The notes: generated by a model from the sequence alone, not told the origin. Counted from the first letter of the stretch, positions 53,691-62,631 are shown. The stretch is 64,000 nt of DNA from Aequorivita marisscotiae (GCF_029814825.1 NZ_CP122379.1:3326501-3390500), one strand, 5' to 3'. Program-made: numbers and translations.

Positions 53691-54266
53691 TTATTTAGGT
53701 AAAACCACGCTGTCTATTACGTGTATAACACCGTTAGACTGATTTACATCGGCAATAGTAACAGTAGCCATTCCACCCTTTTCGTCCGTGATTATTACTT
53801 TGTTATTTTTCATCATTACAGTTAATGTACCACCGCTAACCGTTTTGTAAGTGGCCTTCCCGTTTCCTTTTTCGATATTCTTCATAATATCTGTTGCGCT
53901 GTGTTTTCCCGCAACCACATGATAGGTAAGAATAGTTTGCAGTTTTGCTTTGTTTTCTGGCTTCAGTAATGTTTCTACCGTACCTTTTGGCAGTTTTTCA
54001 AAAGCTGTGTTTGTTGGAGCAAATACTGTAAATGGTCCATCGCCTTGAAGGGTTTCAACTAAATCTGCAGCTTTTACCGCAGCCACGAGCGTTGTGTGGT
54101 CTTTTGAATTTACTGCGTTTTCAACGATGTTTTTAGTAGGGTACATTTCGGCGCCACCAACCATTACTGTTTTTTCCTTATTCATCTTGCTTTGGGCGAT
54201 ACCAGAAGTTGTTCCGGCTACAAGGGCGATTGCAAATACTGCTGCTGTAAAAAATTTGATTTTCAT
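53691..54266 (-). CDS. Secreted fasciclin-domain protein (first)
   Basis: A 191-residue protein with a signal peptide ending SGIAQ (about residue 25) and one FAS1 domain (about 45-190). The domain contains [37 protein letters not shown] and the end [18 protein letters not shown]1 domains mediate adhesion or surface contacts. It lies next to a second, more divergent fasciclin gene, probably from duplication. No sorting domain is present. Confidence 0.93.
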   Translation of the reverse strand: MKIKFFTAAVFAIALVAGTTSGIAQSKMNKEKTVMVGGAEMYPTKNIVENAVNSKDHTTLVAAVKAADLVETLQGDGPFTVFAPTNTAFEKLPKGTVETLLKPENKAKLQTILTYHVVAGKHSATDIMKNIEKGNGKATYKTVSGGTLTVMMKNNKVIITDEKGGMATVTIADVNQSNGVIHVIDSVVLPK

Positions 54267-54306
54267 AATGTGTTTATTTTTAGTTTATGATTATGTAACT
54301 ATAAAC

Positions 54307-54345
54307 GAAAGTCCCGAAACTGCGGTTTTGCAATTTCGGGACTTT
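54307..54345 (-). terminator. Hairpin terminating the second fasciclin gene
   Basis: AAAGTCCCGAAA (54308-54319) pairs perfectly with TTTCGGGACTTT (54334-54345). The U-tract on the minus strand is short, but the stem is strong and sits 31 bases after the stop. Confidence 0.75.
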
Positions 54346-54376
54346 ATAGTTTATTTAACTTTTTGGCCTAAAGGTT

Positions 54377-54946
54377 CTAATTCGGAAATACTAGGCCATT
54401 CACAATATGAAAAAATCCATTTTTATGGTAAAAATCTGGTGCTATTATCGTTGCGGTATTGTTATCTTTATCAACGAGCATGAGCTTACCCTGCTCTTCC
54501 TTAATTCCCAATCGTTTTCCTTTAATTGTAATGAGGTATGCTTTTCCGCCATTTTCTTCAACCGCCACTTTAAGGCTGTTGCTGTCTAATCTGCCGGGAA
54601 CCGCCAAATACGTAACGATTGAATTCACTATGCGCGGATTATTTAAAATAGAGTCCCTACTTTTTTCAGGCAAATTGGTAAACGCTTCATCTGCAATGGC
54701 AAATATGGTTACCATTTCTGGCTTTTCAAGTGATTTTCGTAATTGATCGTTTTTTAAGATTTTCGCCAAAATGGTAAAATCCGGAGCATCTTTTAAATTT
54801 TCATAAAACGTTTTACTCGATGTAAAATTACTGTCCCCCAATACTTTGGAAATTTCTTTGGAATTGGTTGAAAGATATTTCTGAGCCGAAACGGTTGTTC
54901 CGAAACAAATTATAAAAAGTAGTACAATTGTTTTCCTGAGTTGCAT
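54377..54946 (-). CDS. Secreted fasciclin-domain protein (second)
   Basis: A 189-residue protein with a signal peptide (to about residue 22, VSAQ) and a FAS1 domain (about 45-188; FYENLKDAPDFTILAKILKN, MVTIFAIADEAFTNLPEK, KNGFFHIVNGLVFPN). It is clearly related to the upstream fasciclin gene but diverged. It may have a separate transcript because a hairpin separates the two. Confidence 0.88.
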   Translation of the reverse strand: MQLRKTIVLLFIICFGTTVSAQKYLSTNSKEISKVLGDSNFTSSKTFYENLKDAPDFTILAKILKNDQLRKSLEKPEMVTIFAIADEAFTNLPEKSRDSILNNPRIVNSIVTYLAVPGRLDSNSLKVAVEENGGKAYLITIKGKRLGIKEEQGKLMLVDKDNNTATIIAPDFYHKNGFFHIVNGLVFPN

Positions 54947-54994
54947 AAAAAAATTTAAGGGTGTAAATATAATAAATACAGTGTCAATTACTCT

Positions 54995-55019
54995 ATAAAC
55001 GCAAAAGGCTTGCGTTTAT
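54995..55019. repeat. Perfect 10-bp hairpin in divergent promoter region
   Basis: ATAAACGCAA (54995-55004), loop AAGGC, TTGCGTTTAT (55010-55019), then A/T-rich sequence. It lies between two divergently transcribed genes, so it does not follow any gene. Confidence 0.5.
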
Positions 55020-55102
55020 TAAAATTTTTAGCCGAAATGTGTTAAATTGTTGTAATGCTGAAACGGACTGCGTAAATTTAGTTATTCAAAAAAAATAATG
55101 TT

Positions 55103-55819
55103 ATGTTTTCAAGAACCAATATTGAAGAACAGCTTCTTAAAGTTCGCAATAAACGTATTGACGAGCAAGCTGTTATGGACGAAGTAATGCGTATTTTTTC
55201 TGAAAATACAGAGCAGCGCGAAGCAATTCTTTCTAACTTAACCGAAAAATCTGTTGAAATTGAAAATCAATTCAATTTTAATTTGCTGGAAAGTTCGCAT
55301 ATATTTCATATAAACGATATAGAAAACCTTTGTGTAAATTACAGGTTGCGGTTTTTAGATTCGCATTATTTTAAAGCAGATTTTCCCGAAGAAGCCATTA
55401 CGGCGGTAAATAGTCTGGAGCATACACATAAAACTACATTGAACAACTTTAAGATAGTAGCGCCTGCAAAATTGTTAAAATTAGAAAATGCCGATGATCC
55501 GCTGCTTTTTGCACCCATGGGAAACGATTATTTTTACCTTATCCACAAATGGGGAAAAGACCTGCATCCGTTTAGAAGATTATTAATGTGGCCCTATAAA
55601 ACCTTTGATAATTTGGTTTTTACGGTAGTGCTTTTAAGCATATTATTTACGGCATTAACGCCTATGGAGTGGCTCACCCCCCACGCCGGAATTGGTGAAT
55701 ATTTATTTTTGGCGTTCTTCATTTTTATTGGGATGGGCGGAATGGTAATTCTCTACGGCTTTTCAAAAGGGAAAAATTTTAATAACGCTATTTGGAATAG
55801 CAAATTTTATAATGCTTAA
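55103..55819 (+). CDS. Two-span membrane protein of unknown function
   Basis: A 238-residue protein with a helical acidic N-terminal part and a middle domain (HINDIENLCVNYRLRFLDSHYF). Two C-terminal spans lie at about 170-188 and 198-219. No family was recognised with confidence. It precedes two DUF2007 genes, which suggests a shared role or transcript. A TAAATTTA sequence about 25 bases upstream could be its -7 box. Confidence 0.8.
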   Translation: MFSRTNIEEQLLKVRNKRIDEQAVMDEVMRIFSENTEQREAILSNLTEKSVEIENQFNFNLLESSHIFHINDIENLCVNYRLRFLDSHYFKADFPEEAITAVNSLEHTHKTTLNNFKIVAPAKLLKLENADDPLLFAPMGNDYFYLIHKWGKDLHPFRRLLMWPYKTFDNLVFTVVLLSILFTALTPMEWLTPHAGIGEYLFLAFFIFIGMGGMVILYGFSKGKNFNNAIWNSKFYNA

Positions 55820-55863
55820 GTCTAGGTAGCAGGTAAAATATTAAGAGTTTAAAAAATATAATT

Positions 55864-56106
55864 ATGACAGAAAATACAGAAGAAACAGTCCGTATTTATA
55901 CCGGCTCAGATATAATGGCGACAGCATTGGTAGGACGATTAGAAGAAGCAAATATTACCCCAATACTTCGAGATGATGAACAAAGTGGCGTTATGTTTGG
56001 CTCCGGAAGTAAGTTTGATGATCAAGTTCGGGTTTATGTTAGAAAAGATGAACTTGCCATTGCACAACCAATTGTGGATGCTTATCTTCAAGAAATAGAA
56101 GAATAA
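55864..56106 (+). CDS. DUF2007-type small protein (first)
   Basis: An 80-residue protein with the DUF2007 pattern: TVRIYTGSDIMATALVGRLE and the VRVYVRKDELAIAQPIVDAY end. The fold resembles GlnB-like signal-transducing domains, and the ligand is unknown. It begins 44 bases after the two-span protein gene and is followed by a paralogue 4 bases later. Confidence 0.85.
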   Translation: MTENTEETVRIYTGSDIMATALVGRLEEANITPILRDDEQSGVMFGSGSKFDDQVRVYVRKDELAIAQPIVDAYLQEIEE

Positions 56107-56110
56107 TTGT

Positions 56111-56344
56111 ATGTCCGACACTAAAAGAATTTACACCGGTCCCACATTAATTGCGAAAGGATTGGTAGCACGGTTAAACGAAATAGGCATCAGCCCCATT
56201 GAACGAAACGACCACGACAGTAGTTTGCGTGCGGGTTTTACAATGAGTATTGCAAACCAGACCATGGTTTTCATCAGAAATGATGAGTACGAAAAAGCTC
56301 AAGATACTATAGAAGAATTTTTAAATGAAATTGGCGAACAATAA
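56111..56344 (+). CDS. DUF2007-type small protein (second)
   Basis: A 77-residue paralogue of the preceding gene with the same plan (KRIYTGPTLIAKGLVARLNE, VFIRNDEYEKAQDTIEEF). Tandem placement and low divergence in the core indicate duplication. The pair may form heterodimers. It is convergent with the ABC-F gene. Confidence 0.83.
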   Translation: MSDTKRIYTGPTLIAKGLVARLNEIGISPIERNDHDSSLRAGFTMSIANQTMVFIRNDEYEKAQDTIEEFLNEIGEQ

Positions 56345-56362
56345 TTTTGACCGCCAATTTTC

Positions 56363-57988
56363 TTATGCTTCTACCGCATACATTTTATCGCGCTGTTCTT
56401 TCAGTTTTTTATCGTTCATATACTCGTCAAAAGTAGTATAACGATCTATTGCGCCGTTTGGTGTAAGTTCTATAACGCGCGTACCAACGGTTTGCGCAAA
56501 TTCGTGGTCATGGGTTGTAAGCAACACCGTTCCCTTAAAGTTTTTTAATGAATTATTAAAAGCTGTAATAGATTCCAAATCTAAGTGATTTGTTGGTTCA
56601 TCAAGCATTAACACGTTTGCGCGCTGCATCATCATGCGGCTAAGCATACATCGTACCTTTTCACCTCCAGATAGCACGTTGCTTTTCTTTAGAGCTTCTT
56701 CGCCGCTAAAAAGCATTTTTCCCAAGAAACCACGTAGAAAAACTTCTTCGCGCTCTTCTTCGGTTTTGGCGTATTGGCGCAACCAATCTACTAACGAAAG
56801 ATTGTTTTTAAAGAAAGCTTCGTTGTCTAATGGTAAGTAACTTTGATTGGTAGTAATACCCCATTGAAAGGTACCCGTGTCTGCTTTTGCATTGTTATTT
56901 AAAATTTCATAAAAAGCAGTAGCCGCACGCGAATCGCGAGAATAGATAACTACCTTATCGCCTTTGGAAAGATTAATATTTACATTTTTAAAAAGCACTT
57001 CGCCATCAATAGAAGCCGATAGGTTTTCAACGCTTAAAATTTGATCGCCAGCTTCGCGCTCACGCTCAAAAATAATTGCAGGATAGCGACGGCTTGATGG
57101 TCTAATTTCTTCAATATTTAATTTTTCAATCATTTTTTTACGCGATGTTGCCTGTTTACTTTTAGCTACATTCGCACTAAAACGCATAATAAATTCTTGA
57201 AGTTCTTTTTTCTTCTCTTCTGCCTTTTTATTTTGTTGTGCGCGCTGGCGGGCCGCAAGCTGGCTACTTTCGTACCAGAACGTATAGTTACCGCTATAAT
57301 GGTTTATTTTCCCGAAGTCAATGTCGCTAATATGCGTACATACAGCATCTAAAAAGTGACGGTCGTGAGAAACCACAATTACACAGTTATCATAATTAGC
57401 TAAAAAGTTTTCTAACCAACTAATTGTTTCGTAATCCAAATCGTTGGTAGGTTCATCCATAATTAGCACGTCTGGATTTCCGAAAAGCGCTTGTGCTAAA
57501 AGTACACGTACCTTTTGCTTACCGTCTAAATCTTTCATTGATGTATAGTGAAGACTTTCATCTATACCAAGATTTGAAAGCATTGCAGCAGCATCGCTAT
57601 CGGCGTTCCAACCGTTCATTTCTTCAAAAACAACTTGGAGTTCGCCAATTTTTTCGGCATTATCATCCGTATAGTTTTCGTAGAGTTTATCAATTTGGGT
57701 TTTAATTTCAAAAAGTTCCTTATTACCGCGAACTACGGTTTCCAGCACATTAAAATCGTCGTACGCATTGTGGTTTTGTTCAAGAACAGACATGCGCTTG
57801 CCCTTTTCTAAATGCACATGGCCGGAAGTGGGTTCCTGTTTTCCCGAAATAATTTTTAACAGGGTAGATTTCCCGGCGCCATTGGCGCCAATAATACCAT
57901 AAATGTTGCCGGTGGTAAATTGGGTATTTACCTCGTCAAACAACACGCGTTTTCCAAACTGTACTGAAAGATTTGAAATTGAAAGCAT
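56363..57988 (-). CDS. ABC-F family ATPase with one degenerate ATP site
   Basis: The 541-residue protein has two fused ABC domains and no membrane spans. Domain 1 has Walker A GANGAGKST (34-42) and Walker B VLIMDEP (174-180), but its signature reads LDGKQ (154-158). Domain 2 has signature LSGGEKVR (439-446) and Walker B VLMLDEP (459-465), but its Walker A (about 347-357) reads VIYSRDSRAAT. ABC-F proteins act on ribosomes (translation or antibiotic protection). It resembles the YbiT-type group. Confidence 0.94.
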   Translation of the reverse strand: MLSISNLSVQFGKRVLFDEVNTQFTTGNIYGIIGANGAGKSTLLKIISGKQEPTSGHVHLEKGKRMSVLEQNHNAYDDFNVLETVVRGNKELFEIKTQIDKLYENYTDDNAEKIGELQVVFEEMNGWNADSDAAAMLSNLGIDESLHYTSMKDLDGKQKVRVLLAQALFGNPDVLIMDEPTNDLDYETISWLENFLANYDNCVIVVSHDRHFLDAVCTHISDIDFGKINHYSGNYTFWYESSQLAARQRAQQNKKAEEKKKELQEFIMRFSANVAKSKQATSRKKMIEKLNIEEIRPSSRRYPAIIFEREREAGDQILSVENLSASIDGEVLFKNVNINLSKGDKVVIYSRDSRAATAFYEILNNNAKADTGTFQWGITTNQSYLPLDNEAFFKNNLSLVDWLRQYAKTEEEREEVFLRGFLGKMLFSGEEALKKSNVLSGGEKVRCMLSRMMMQRANVLMLDEPTNHLDLESITAFNNSLKNFKGTVLLTTHDHEFAQTVGTRVIELTPNGAIDRYTTFDEYMNDKKLKEQRDKMYAVEA

Positions 57989-58130
57989 AACTTTTTAAAT
58001 TTTGCGCAAAAGTAGGTATTTAAGCGACATCCCGAAAAGATTAACGTTTTAAAAATCCTTTTAACTACCATTTAACAAATTGATGCCTTGGGCTTACTAA
58101 ATTTGTTTGTTATTCATAAAATTAGCTCGA

Positions 58131-59519
58131 TTGTTAAAAAAACTACTCCTTCTCCTTTTACTTGTCACAGTACTTTCATGTAAAAATAATGATGAGTCTG
58201 CTGTTAAGACTACCTGGATAAGCGGCCAAATTATAAATCCAACCTTAGATTATATAATTTTTTCTCAGGGCAACCATATATTAGACACTGTAAAATTAGA
58301 CTCTAATAACTTCTTTCTCTACAAAACCCAAAAAATAAAGGCCGGTCTTTATAATTTTAAGCATAACGAAACACAGGTTTTCTTTATTGAACCGGGCGAT
58401 AGTTTATTGCTGCATCTTAATACATTAGATTTTGACGAATCGCTCGCATACTCAGGAAGGGGAGGCGAACAGAATAATTTGTTGATGTATTTATACTTAA
58501 CCAATGAGAACGAAAACCTAAATCTTCAAAATTGGTATGGACTTTCTTCAAAGGAATTTACACAAAAAATTGATTCATTAAAGAAACTTAAATTAAAAGA
58601 GTACAAAGATTTTTTATCTAAACATACGGTAGCCGATGGTTTTAAACAGGCTGTAATGGCCAATATTAAATACGATTACTTTATTAAAAAAGAACGCTAC
58701 GCCGCTGCCAATAGAAATCGTATAGCCGATTTTGACAAGAACTTTTTTGACTACCGGAATGAAATTGACTTTGAGTTGGAGAACTTAAAATTTTATTACC
58801 CCTATTATCGTTTTATGAATAGATATTTCGAGAATTTGGTCTTTTCGGAATATCAAGGCAATACTCCCGTAGATCGCAATTCGTACAAATTTAATTCTAA
58901 AAGAATAAAGCTAATTGACAGTTTGGTAACTTCCGATTCGCTTCGAAATAGTTTACTCCGATCCAATGCTATGTTCTATTTTTTAAATGCCAAAAACGCC
59001 GAAGAGGAGCAAAGGTTTTTTGAAGAATTCTCAAACATGAATACAGACCCTCAGCATGTGGCAGAAGTTGAAAAAATGTACAACATTACTGAAAAACTTA
59101 ATCCAGGAAACATCGTTCCCAATGTTGCTCTGGTAAATACAGATAATACTTTAAAAGATTTACACAGTATCATTAAAGCGCCCACCGTAATTTATTTCTG
59201 GTCTGGAATATCTACTTCAAATTATAAAAACATTCACAACCGTGCGGCAGAACTAAAATCGAAATATCCGGAATATGATTTCTTGGGAATAAATACAGAT
59301 ACACACTTTAAAAAATGGCGCCAGACCATACGCAGAAATAATTATAATCCCTTGTACGAATTTCAAATAGAAAATTTAAACGAAGCCGAAAAAAAGCTTC
59401 TTTTAAAATACATGAACAGCGCTCTGATTTTAGATAAAGATGGCAAAATATTAGAAGGCAAAATAAATCTCTTCAACACAAATTTTGAACAATTACTTTT
59501 AGGTTTCTTAAATAGATAG
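58131..59519 (+). CDS. TlpA-like lipoprotein without redox cysteines
   Basis: A lipoprotein of about 462 residues with signal MLKKLLLLLLLVTVLSC (Cys17). An N-terminal DUF4369-like beta domain, a long helical middle and a C-terminal thioredoxin-like domain follow. At the position of CxxC it reads FWSGISTSN, so no thiol redox activity is expected. The start is taken as TTG 58131; TTG 58107 is possible, but a TAAATTTG -7-like box at 58098-58105 would make it fall outside the transcript. It may sense or bind in the periplasm. Confidence 0.82.
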   Translation: MLKKLLLLLLLVTVLSCKNNDESAVKTTWISGQIINPTLDYIIFSQGNHILDTVKLDSNNFFLYKTQKIKAGLYNFKHNETQVFFIEPGDSLLLHLNTLDFDESLAYSGRGGEQNNLLMYLYLTNENENLNLQNWYGLSSKEFTQKIDSLKKLKLKEYKDFLSKHTVADGFKQAVMANIKYDYFIKKERYAAANRNRIADFDKNFFDYRNEIDFELENLKFYYPYYRFMNRYFENLVFSEYQGNTPVDRNSYKFNSKRIKLIDSLVTSDSLRNSLLRSNAMFYFLNAKNAEEEQRFFEEFSNMNTDPQHVAEVEKMYNITEKLNPGNIVPNVALVNTDNTLKDLHSIIKAPTVIYFWSGISTSNYKNIHNRAAELKSKYPEYDFLGINTDTHFKKWRQTIRRNNYNPLYEFQIENLNEAEKKLLLKYMNSALILDKDGKILEGKINLFNTNFEQLLLGFLNR

Positions 59520-59531
59520 TACTTCGAACTT

Positions 59532-60185
59532 TTAATTTCCTTTTTTATAATCTTCCAAAAACTGTTTTAAACCACTATCGGTCAATGGGTGTTTTAGTAA
59601 ACCTTCAATAGATGAAAGCGGGCCCGTCATAACATCAGCACCTATTTTTGCACAGTTTATAACATGCATGGTGTGGCGAATGGAGGCTGCAAGAATCTGG
59701 GTCTCGAAACCGTAGTTATCGTAAATCAAACGGATGTCTGCAATCAGTTCCAGACCGTCGGTCGACACATCATCCAATCTTCCAATAAACGGAGAAACGT
59801 AGGTTGCTCCAGCTTTTGCGGCCAACAAAGCTTGTCCGGCCGAAAAAACTAACGTACAATTAGTACGAATGCCGTGATCTGCAAAATATTTAATTGCCTT
59901 AACCCCTTCCTTTATCATCGGCACTTTTACTACAATTTGTGGATGTAGCTCTGCAAGTTCCTCGCCTTCCTTTACCATTCCCTTAAAATCGGTTGCAATT
60001 ACCTCTGCAGAAACATCGCCATCCACAATATCGCAGATATCTACATAATGTTTTAGGATGTTGTTGCGTCCCGTAATGCCTTCCTTTGCCATCAACGAAG
60101 GATTGGTGGTAACGCCGTCAAGTACTCCCAAATCTTGGGCTTCGCGTATTTGGTCTAGGTTTGCGGTATCTATAAAGAATTTCAT
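59532..60185 (-). CDS. Transaldolase/fructose-6-phosphate aldolase (TalC type)
   Basis: A 217-residue class I aldolase of the short transaldolase subfamily. [36 protein letters not shown] with predicted Schiff-base Lys87, and [15 protein letters not shown] are present. Whether it acts as transaldolase in the pentose phosphate pathway or as fructose-6-phosphate aldolase cannot be told from the sequence. A TATTTTTG -7 box lies at 60218-60211. It is convergent with the TlpA-like gene. Confidence 0.94.
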   Translation of the reverse strand: MKFFIDTANLDQIREAQDLGVLDGVTTNPSLMAKEGITGRNNILKHYVDICDIVDGDVSAEVIATDFKGMVKEGEELAELHPQIVVKVPMIKEGVKAIKYFADHGIRTNCTLVFSAGQALLAAKAGATYVSPFIGRLDDVSTDGLELIADIRLIYDNYGFETQILAASIRHTMHVINCAKIGADVMTGPLSSIEGLLKHPLTDSGLKQFLEDYKKGN

Positions 60186-60307
60186 ATGTGTGGTTTCAGA
60201 TTTATTTTCACAAAAATAACAAAGAAAAGGCTCATTGGATAGCGTTGTTTATAAAGATTAATAAAATAGATTAACCCAATTAATTAAAACAGCAACCGAT
60301 TTAAACC

Positions 60308-60337
60308 AAAAAAGGAAGCCAATACAGCTCCCTTTTT
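60308..60337 (-). terminator. Terminator of the LRR/T9SS locus
   Basis: AAAAAGGAAGC pairs with GCTCCCTTTTT (one mismatch, 7-base loop); read on the minus strand it ends in a T-run, 28 bases beyond the stop of the broken T9SS gene. Confidence 0.7.
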
Positions 60338-60364
60338 CTAACTTTAAAGTACAAAAAAAAAATC

Positions 60365-61452
60365 TTACCGCACCACCAACTTTTTGGTAGTAATATCATT
60401 GCCCGCTTTTAGGGTTACAAAATAGATTCCCGCGGCATAGCCCGAAACATCCAAGGGGATGACCGTTGTATTTACCAAGGGTTCCTTTCGCTCCAAAACC
60501 TGCCCCAAGTTGTTGGCCACCGATACAATCAGCCCATCAAACCCTTGGTTGGGAAGATTTAAGATAACCTCGCTGGTTGCCGGGTTGGGATACATAGTGA
60601 AATCTTGCAGCATTGCATCTGCCACCCCCAGCGCATCGCACTCTGCCTGGTTGTTTACAAAGGTGGTTTCGGGGTCTTTAAGCCAGTCGTCCAGATAGGA
60701 GGCATTTGCATCGTCAACGAGGATGCAATCTAAAGCTCCCATGGTTTCAACGACCACAAAAGTTCCTATATTTTCATTATTACCATTTCTAATATCTAGG
60801 GAGTTAATCGGGCTAAAGCCAGCAGCTATGCCGACGAGATTCGGATTTTGGGTAAAATCGAAACCCGTTATATTGTTATAGCCTAACGAAAGTGAAGTGA
60901 GTGCCAGATTTTGGGAGGTATCGAAAAAGCCTGAGATTTCATTATGGGCAGCAAAAACAAAATCCAGTGCGGGGTTATTGGTCAAATCCAAGCTCGTTAA
61001 GTAATTTATCTGGCAGTACAATTGTACTAGGCCAGGGTTTCGTGAAACATCGAGCTCGGTCAAGTTATTTTCCGGACAGTTAATAATCTCTAAGGTTGAG
61101 GTGGGTGGAAGGATTAATTCGGCAACACTGCTGGATTCACAATTTAGCCCCATAAATTCATATTCTGCGAGACATCCAAAACCGGAATGATGTTGTAGGC
61201 ACAATTTAAAAGTTCCAACGCTGCAAAATCTTCAATCCCGGTAAGATCATGGATGCCTCGGGAATTTACCAATAAGGTATCTACATTTTCAATGTTTGCC
61301 GTCAATACCAAACCGTTATTTGGAATGCCGTCCCCCATGCCATTTTGCTCAAGATGGTTTTCAAAGTTTGAATCCGGTATAGCAGTGTATTGTGCAAAAC
61401 AAATAAATGAGCTCAAAAGAGTTATAAAAACCAACAATTTTTTCAAAATCAT
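60365..61452 (-). pseudogene. T9SS-secreted leucine-rich-repeat protein, frameshifted
   Basis: Two frames make up one cargo protein. From ATG 61452 a signal peptide (ICFAQ) and the start of the LRR region read to DVSQNMNLWG and a stop at 61144. The second frame continues LNCESSSVAELILPP with repeats LDVSRNPGLV and LTSLDLTNNPALD, and ends in a type A sorting domain (FTMYPNPATSEVILNLP, AGIYFVTLKAGNDITTKKLV). One extra G in the G4 tract (61151-61148, minus strand) would restore 362 residues. It may be a surface adhesin that has been inactivated or is slippage-controlled. Confidence 0.82.
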
Positions 61453-61464
61453 AATACTGGTTTT

Positions 61465-61643
61465 TTAATGTTCTACAATCAATTGTTTGATTGTCAATTG
61501 GCCATTCTCATAAAAATGAAGGAAGTATAATCCTTCGTCAAGGGCGGAAGCCAAGGTGTAAATTTCGCAATGGATCTGTGCGTGGGCCTTATCGCTCATC
61601 ACAAAGATCAAAGAAGCTAGAAGTAAGAAGTAAATTTTTTCAT
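61465..61643 (-). pseudogene. Remnant: signal peptide fused to T9SS sorting-domain end
   Basis: Starting at ATG 61643 and adding one A to the A6 tract (61640-61635) gives a 59-residue chain. It has an intact signal peptide (KKIYFLLLASLIFVMSDKAH, cut near AQ) joined in frame to a sorting-domain end (EIYTLASALDEGLYFLHFYE... IKQLIVEH). The passenger domain is missing, so this looks like an internal deletion of a cargo gene. As sequenced, the start frame stops after eight residues. Confidence 0.65.
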
Positions 61644-61726
61644 GATTTGGTCATTTTAAAAATTACACTTCTTAAATATACGTTAAAATTAAGTAAAAGT
61701 CAAAAAATATTCATATAAAAAACCGC

Positions 61727-62533
61727 TCACTTCAACCCATAATGCTTTAGCAGCATTCGTTCATAAACCCTATCGGGCAGAATACGTTTCAGTACAATGG
61801 AGAATTTCTGTAATGTAGAGCCTACTTTATAATGTATTCGCGGATTTTCAGTTTCAATAATTTTATGGACTGCTTTTGCCATTTCCAACGGGTTGCCCCC
61901 ATTATCCACGTGTTCGTTCATTGTTTTGAGGGTATTGCCGTAATCTTTTTTATATGGGGAAGTATCCAAAACCGGAGCGTGGTAACGGCCTGCGGCAATG
62001 TTTGTGGCAAAATCGCCTGGAGCAATGTTGGTCATTTTTACACCAAACTGCAATGTTTCCATACGCATGGCTTCAATCGTAATTTCTAAAGCAGCCTTAC
62101 TGGCAGAATAAATTCCGCGGTATGGAAGACCCATATAACCTGCAATTGAAGTAATATTAAGAATATGACCAAAGCCTTGTTTTCGCATTTGCGGCAAAAC
62201 AGCTTTGATTACATTTATGGGTCCGTGAAAATTGGTCTGGAATGCTTTTTTTATTTCATTTTCGGGAGTTTCTTCAATTGGTCCGGTAATACCCACGCCG
62301 GCATTATTAATTACAACATCTATTTTTTCGGCCCTGATCAATACGTCGGCAATAGCAGCTTCAATAGATTCTGTGTTGTTCACGTCCATTTTCAACAATG
62401 GAAAGAGGGAGTCTGTAATTTTTTCTGGGTTTCGGCTGGTTCCAAAAACTTGATAGCCTTTTTCGGTAAGATATTCGCCAATGGCTTTACCAATTCCTGA
62501 AGAACCGCCTGTGATGAGTACTACTTTTGGCAT
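61727..62533 (-). CDS. SDR-family oxidoreductase
   Basis: A classical short-chain dehydrogenase of 268 residues from ATG 62533 (MPKVVLITGGSSGIG). The catalytic set is complete: Ser in LNITS, and Tyr/Lys in YSASKAALEI; NNAG is present. The C-terminal part (VGSTLQKFSIVLKRILPDRV) suggests membrane or substrate-lid contact, as in retinol/ketosteroid-type SDRs. The substrate is unknown. The longer upstream frame has no conserved residues. Confidence 0.93.
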   Translation of the reverse strand: MPKVVLITGGSSGIGKAIGEYLTEKGYQVFGTSRNPEKITDSLFPLLKMDVNNTESIEAAIADVLIRAEKIDVVINNAGVGITGPIEETPENEIKKAFQTNFHGPINVIKAVLPQMRKQGFGHILNITSIAGYMGLPYRGIYSASKAALEITIEAMRMETLQFGVKMTNIAPGDFATNIAAGRYHAPVLDTSPYKKDYGNTLKTMNEHVDNGGNPLEMAKAVHKIIETENPRIHYKVGSTLQKFSIVLKRILPDRVYERMLLKHYGLK

Positions 62534-62596
62534 ACATGGTTGTTGAAAGGCAAAGGTGCGGTTAAGTGCTGGGTTTTCCAAATAGTTTTTCTAAAA

Positions 62597-62631
62597 AAGA
62601 GGAAAGAGGAAAGAGAAAAGAGGAAAGAAAA
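62597..62631. repeat. Five tandem 7-bp repeats (AAGAGGA)
   Basis: AAGAGGA, AAGAGGA, AAGAGAA, AAGAGGA, AAGAAAA are in perfect register, 64 bases upstream of the SDR start codon. Confidence 0.8.

Noticed and set aside
61144-61204. Programmed ribosomal frameshift in the LRR gene
   Set aside because: No slippery heptamer or downstream pseudoknot was apparent; a one-base loss in the G tract explains the split more simply.
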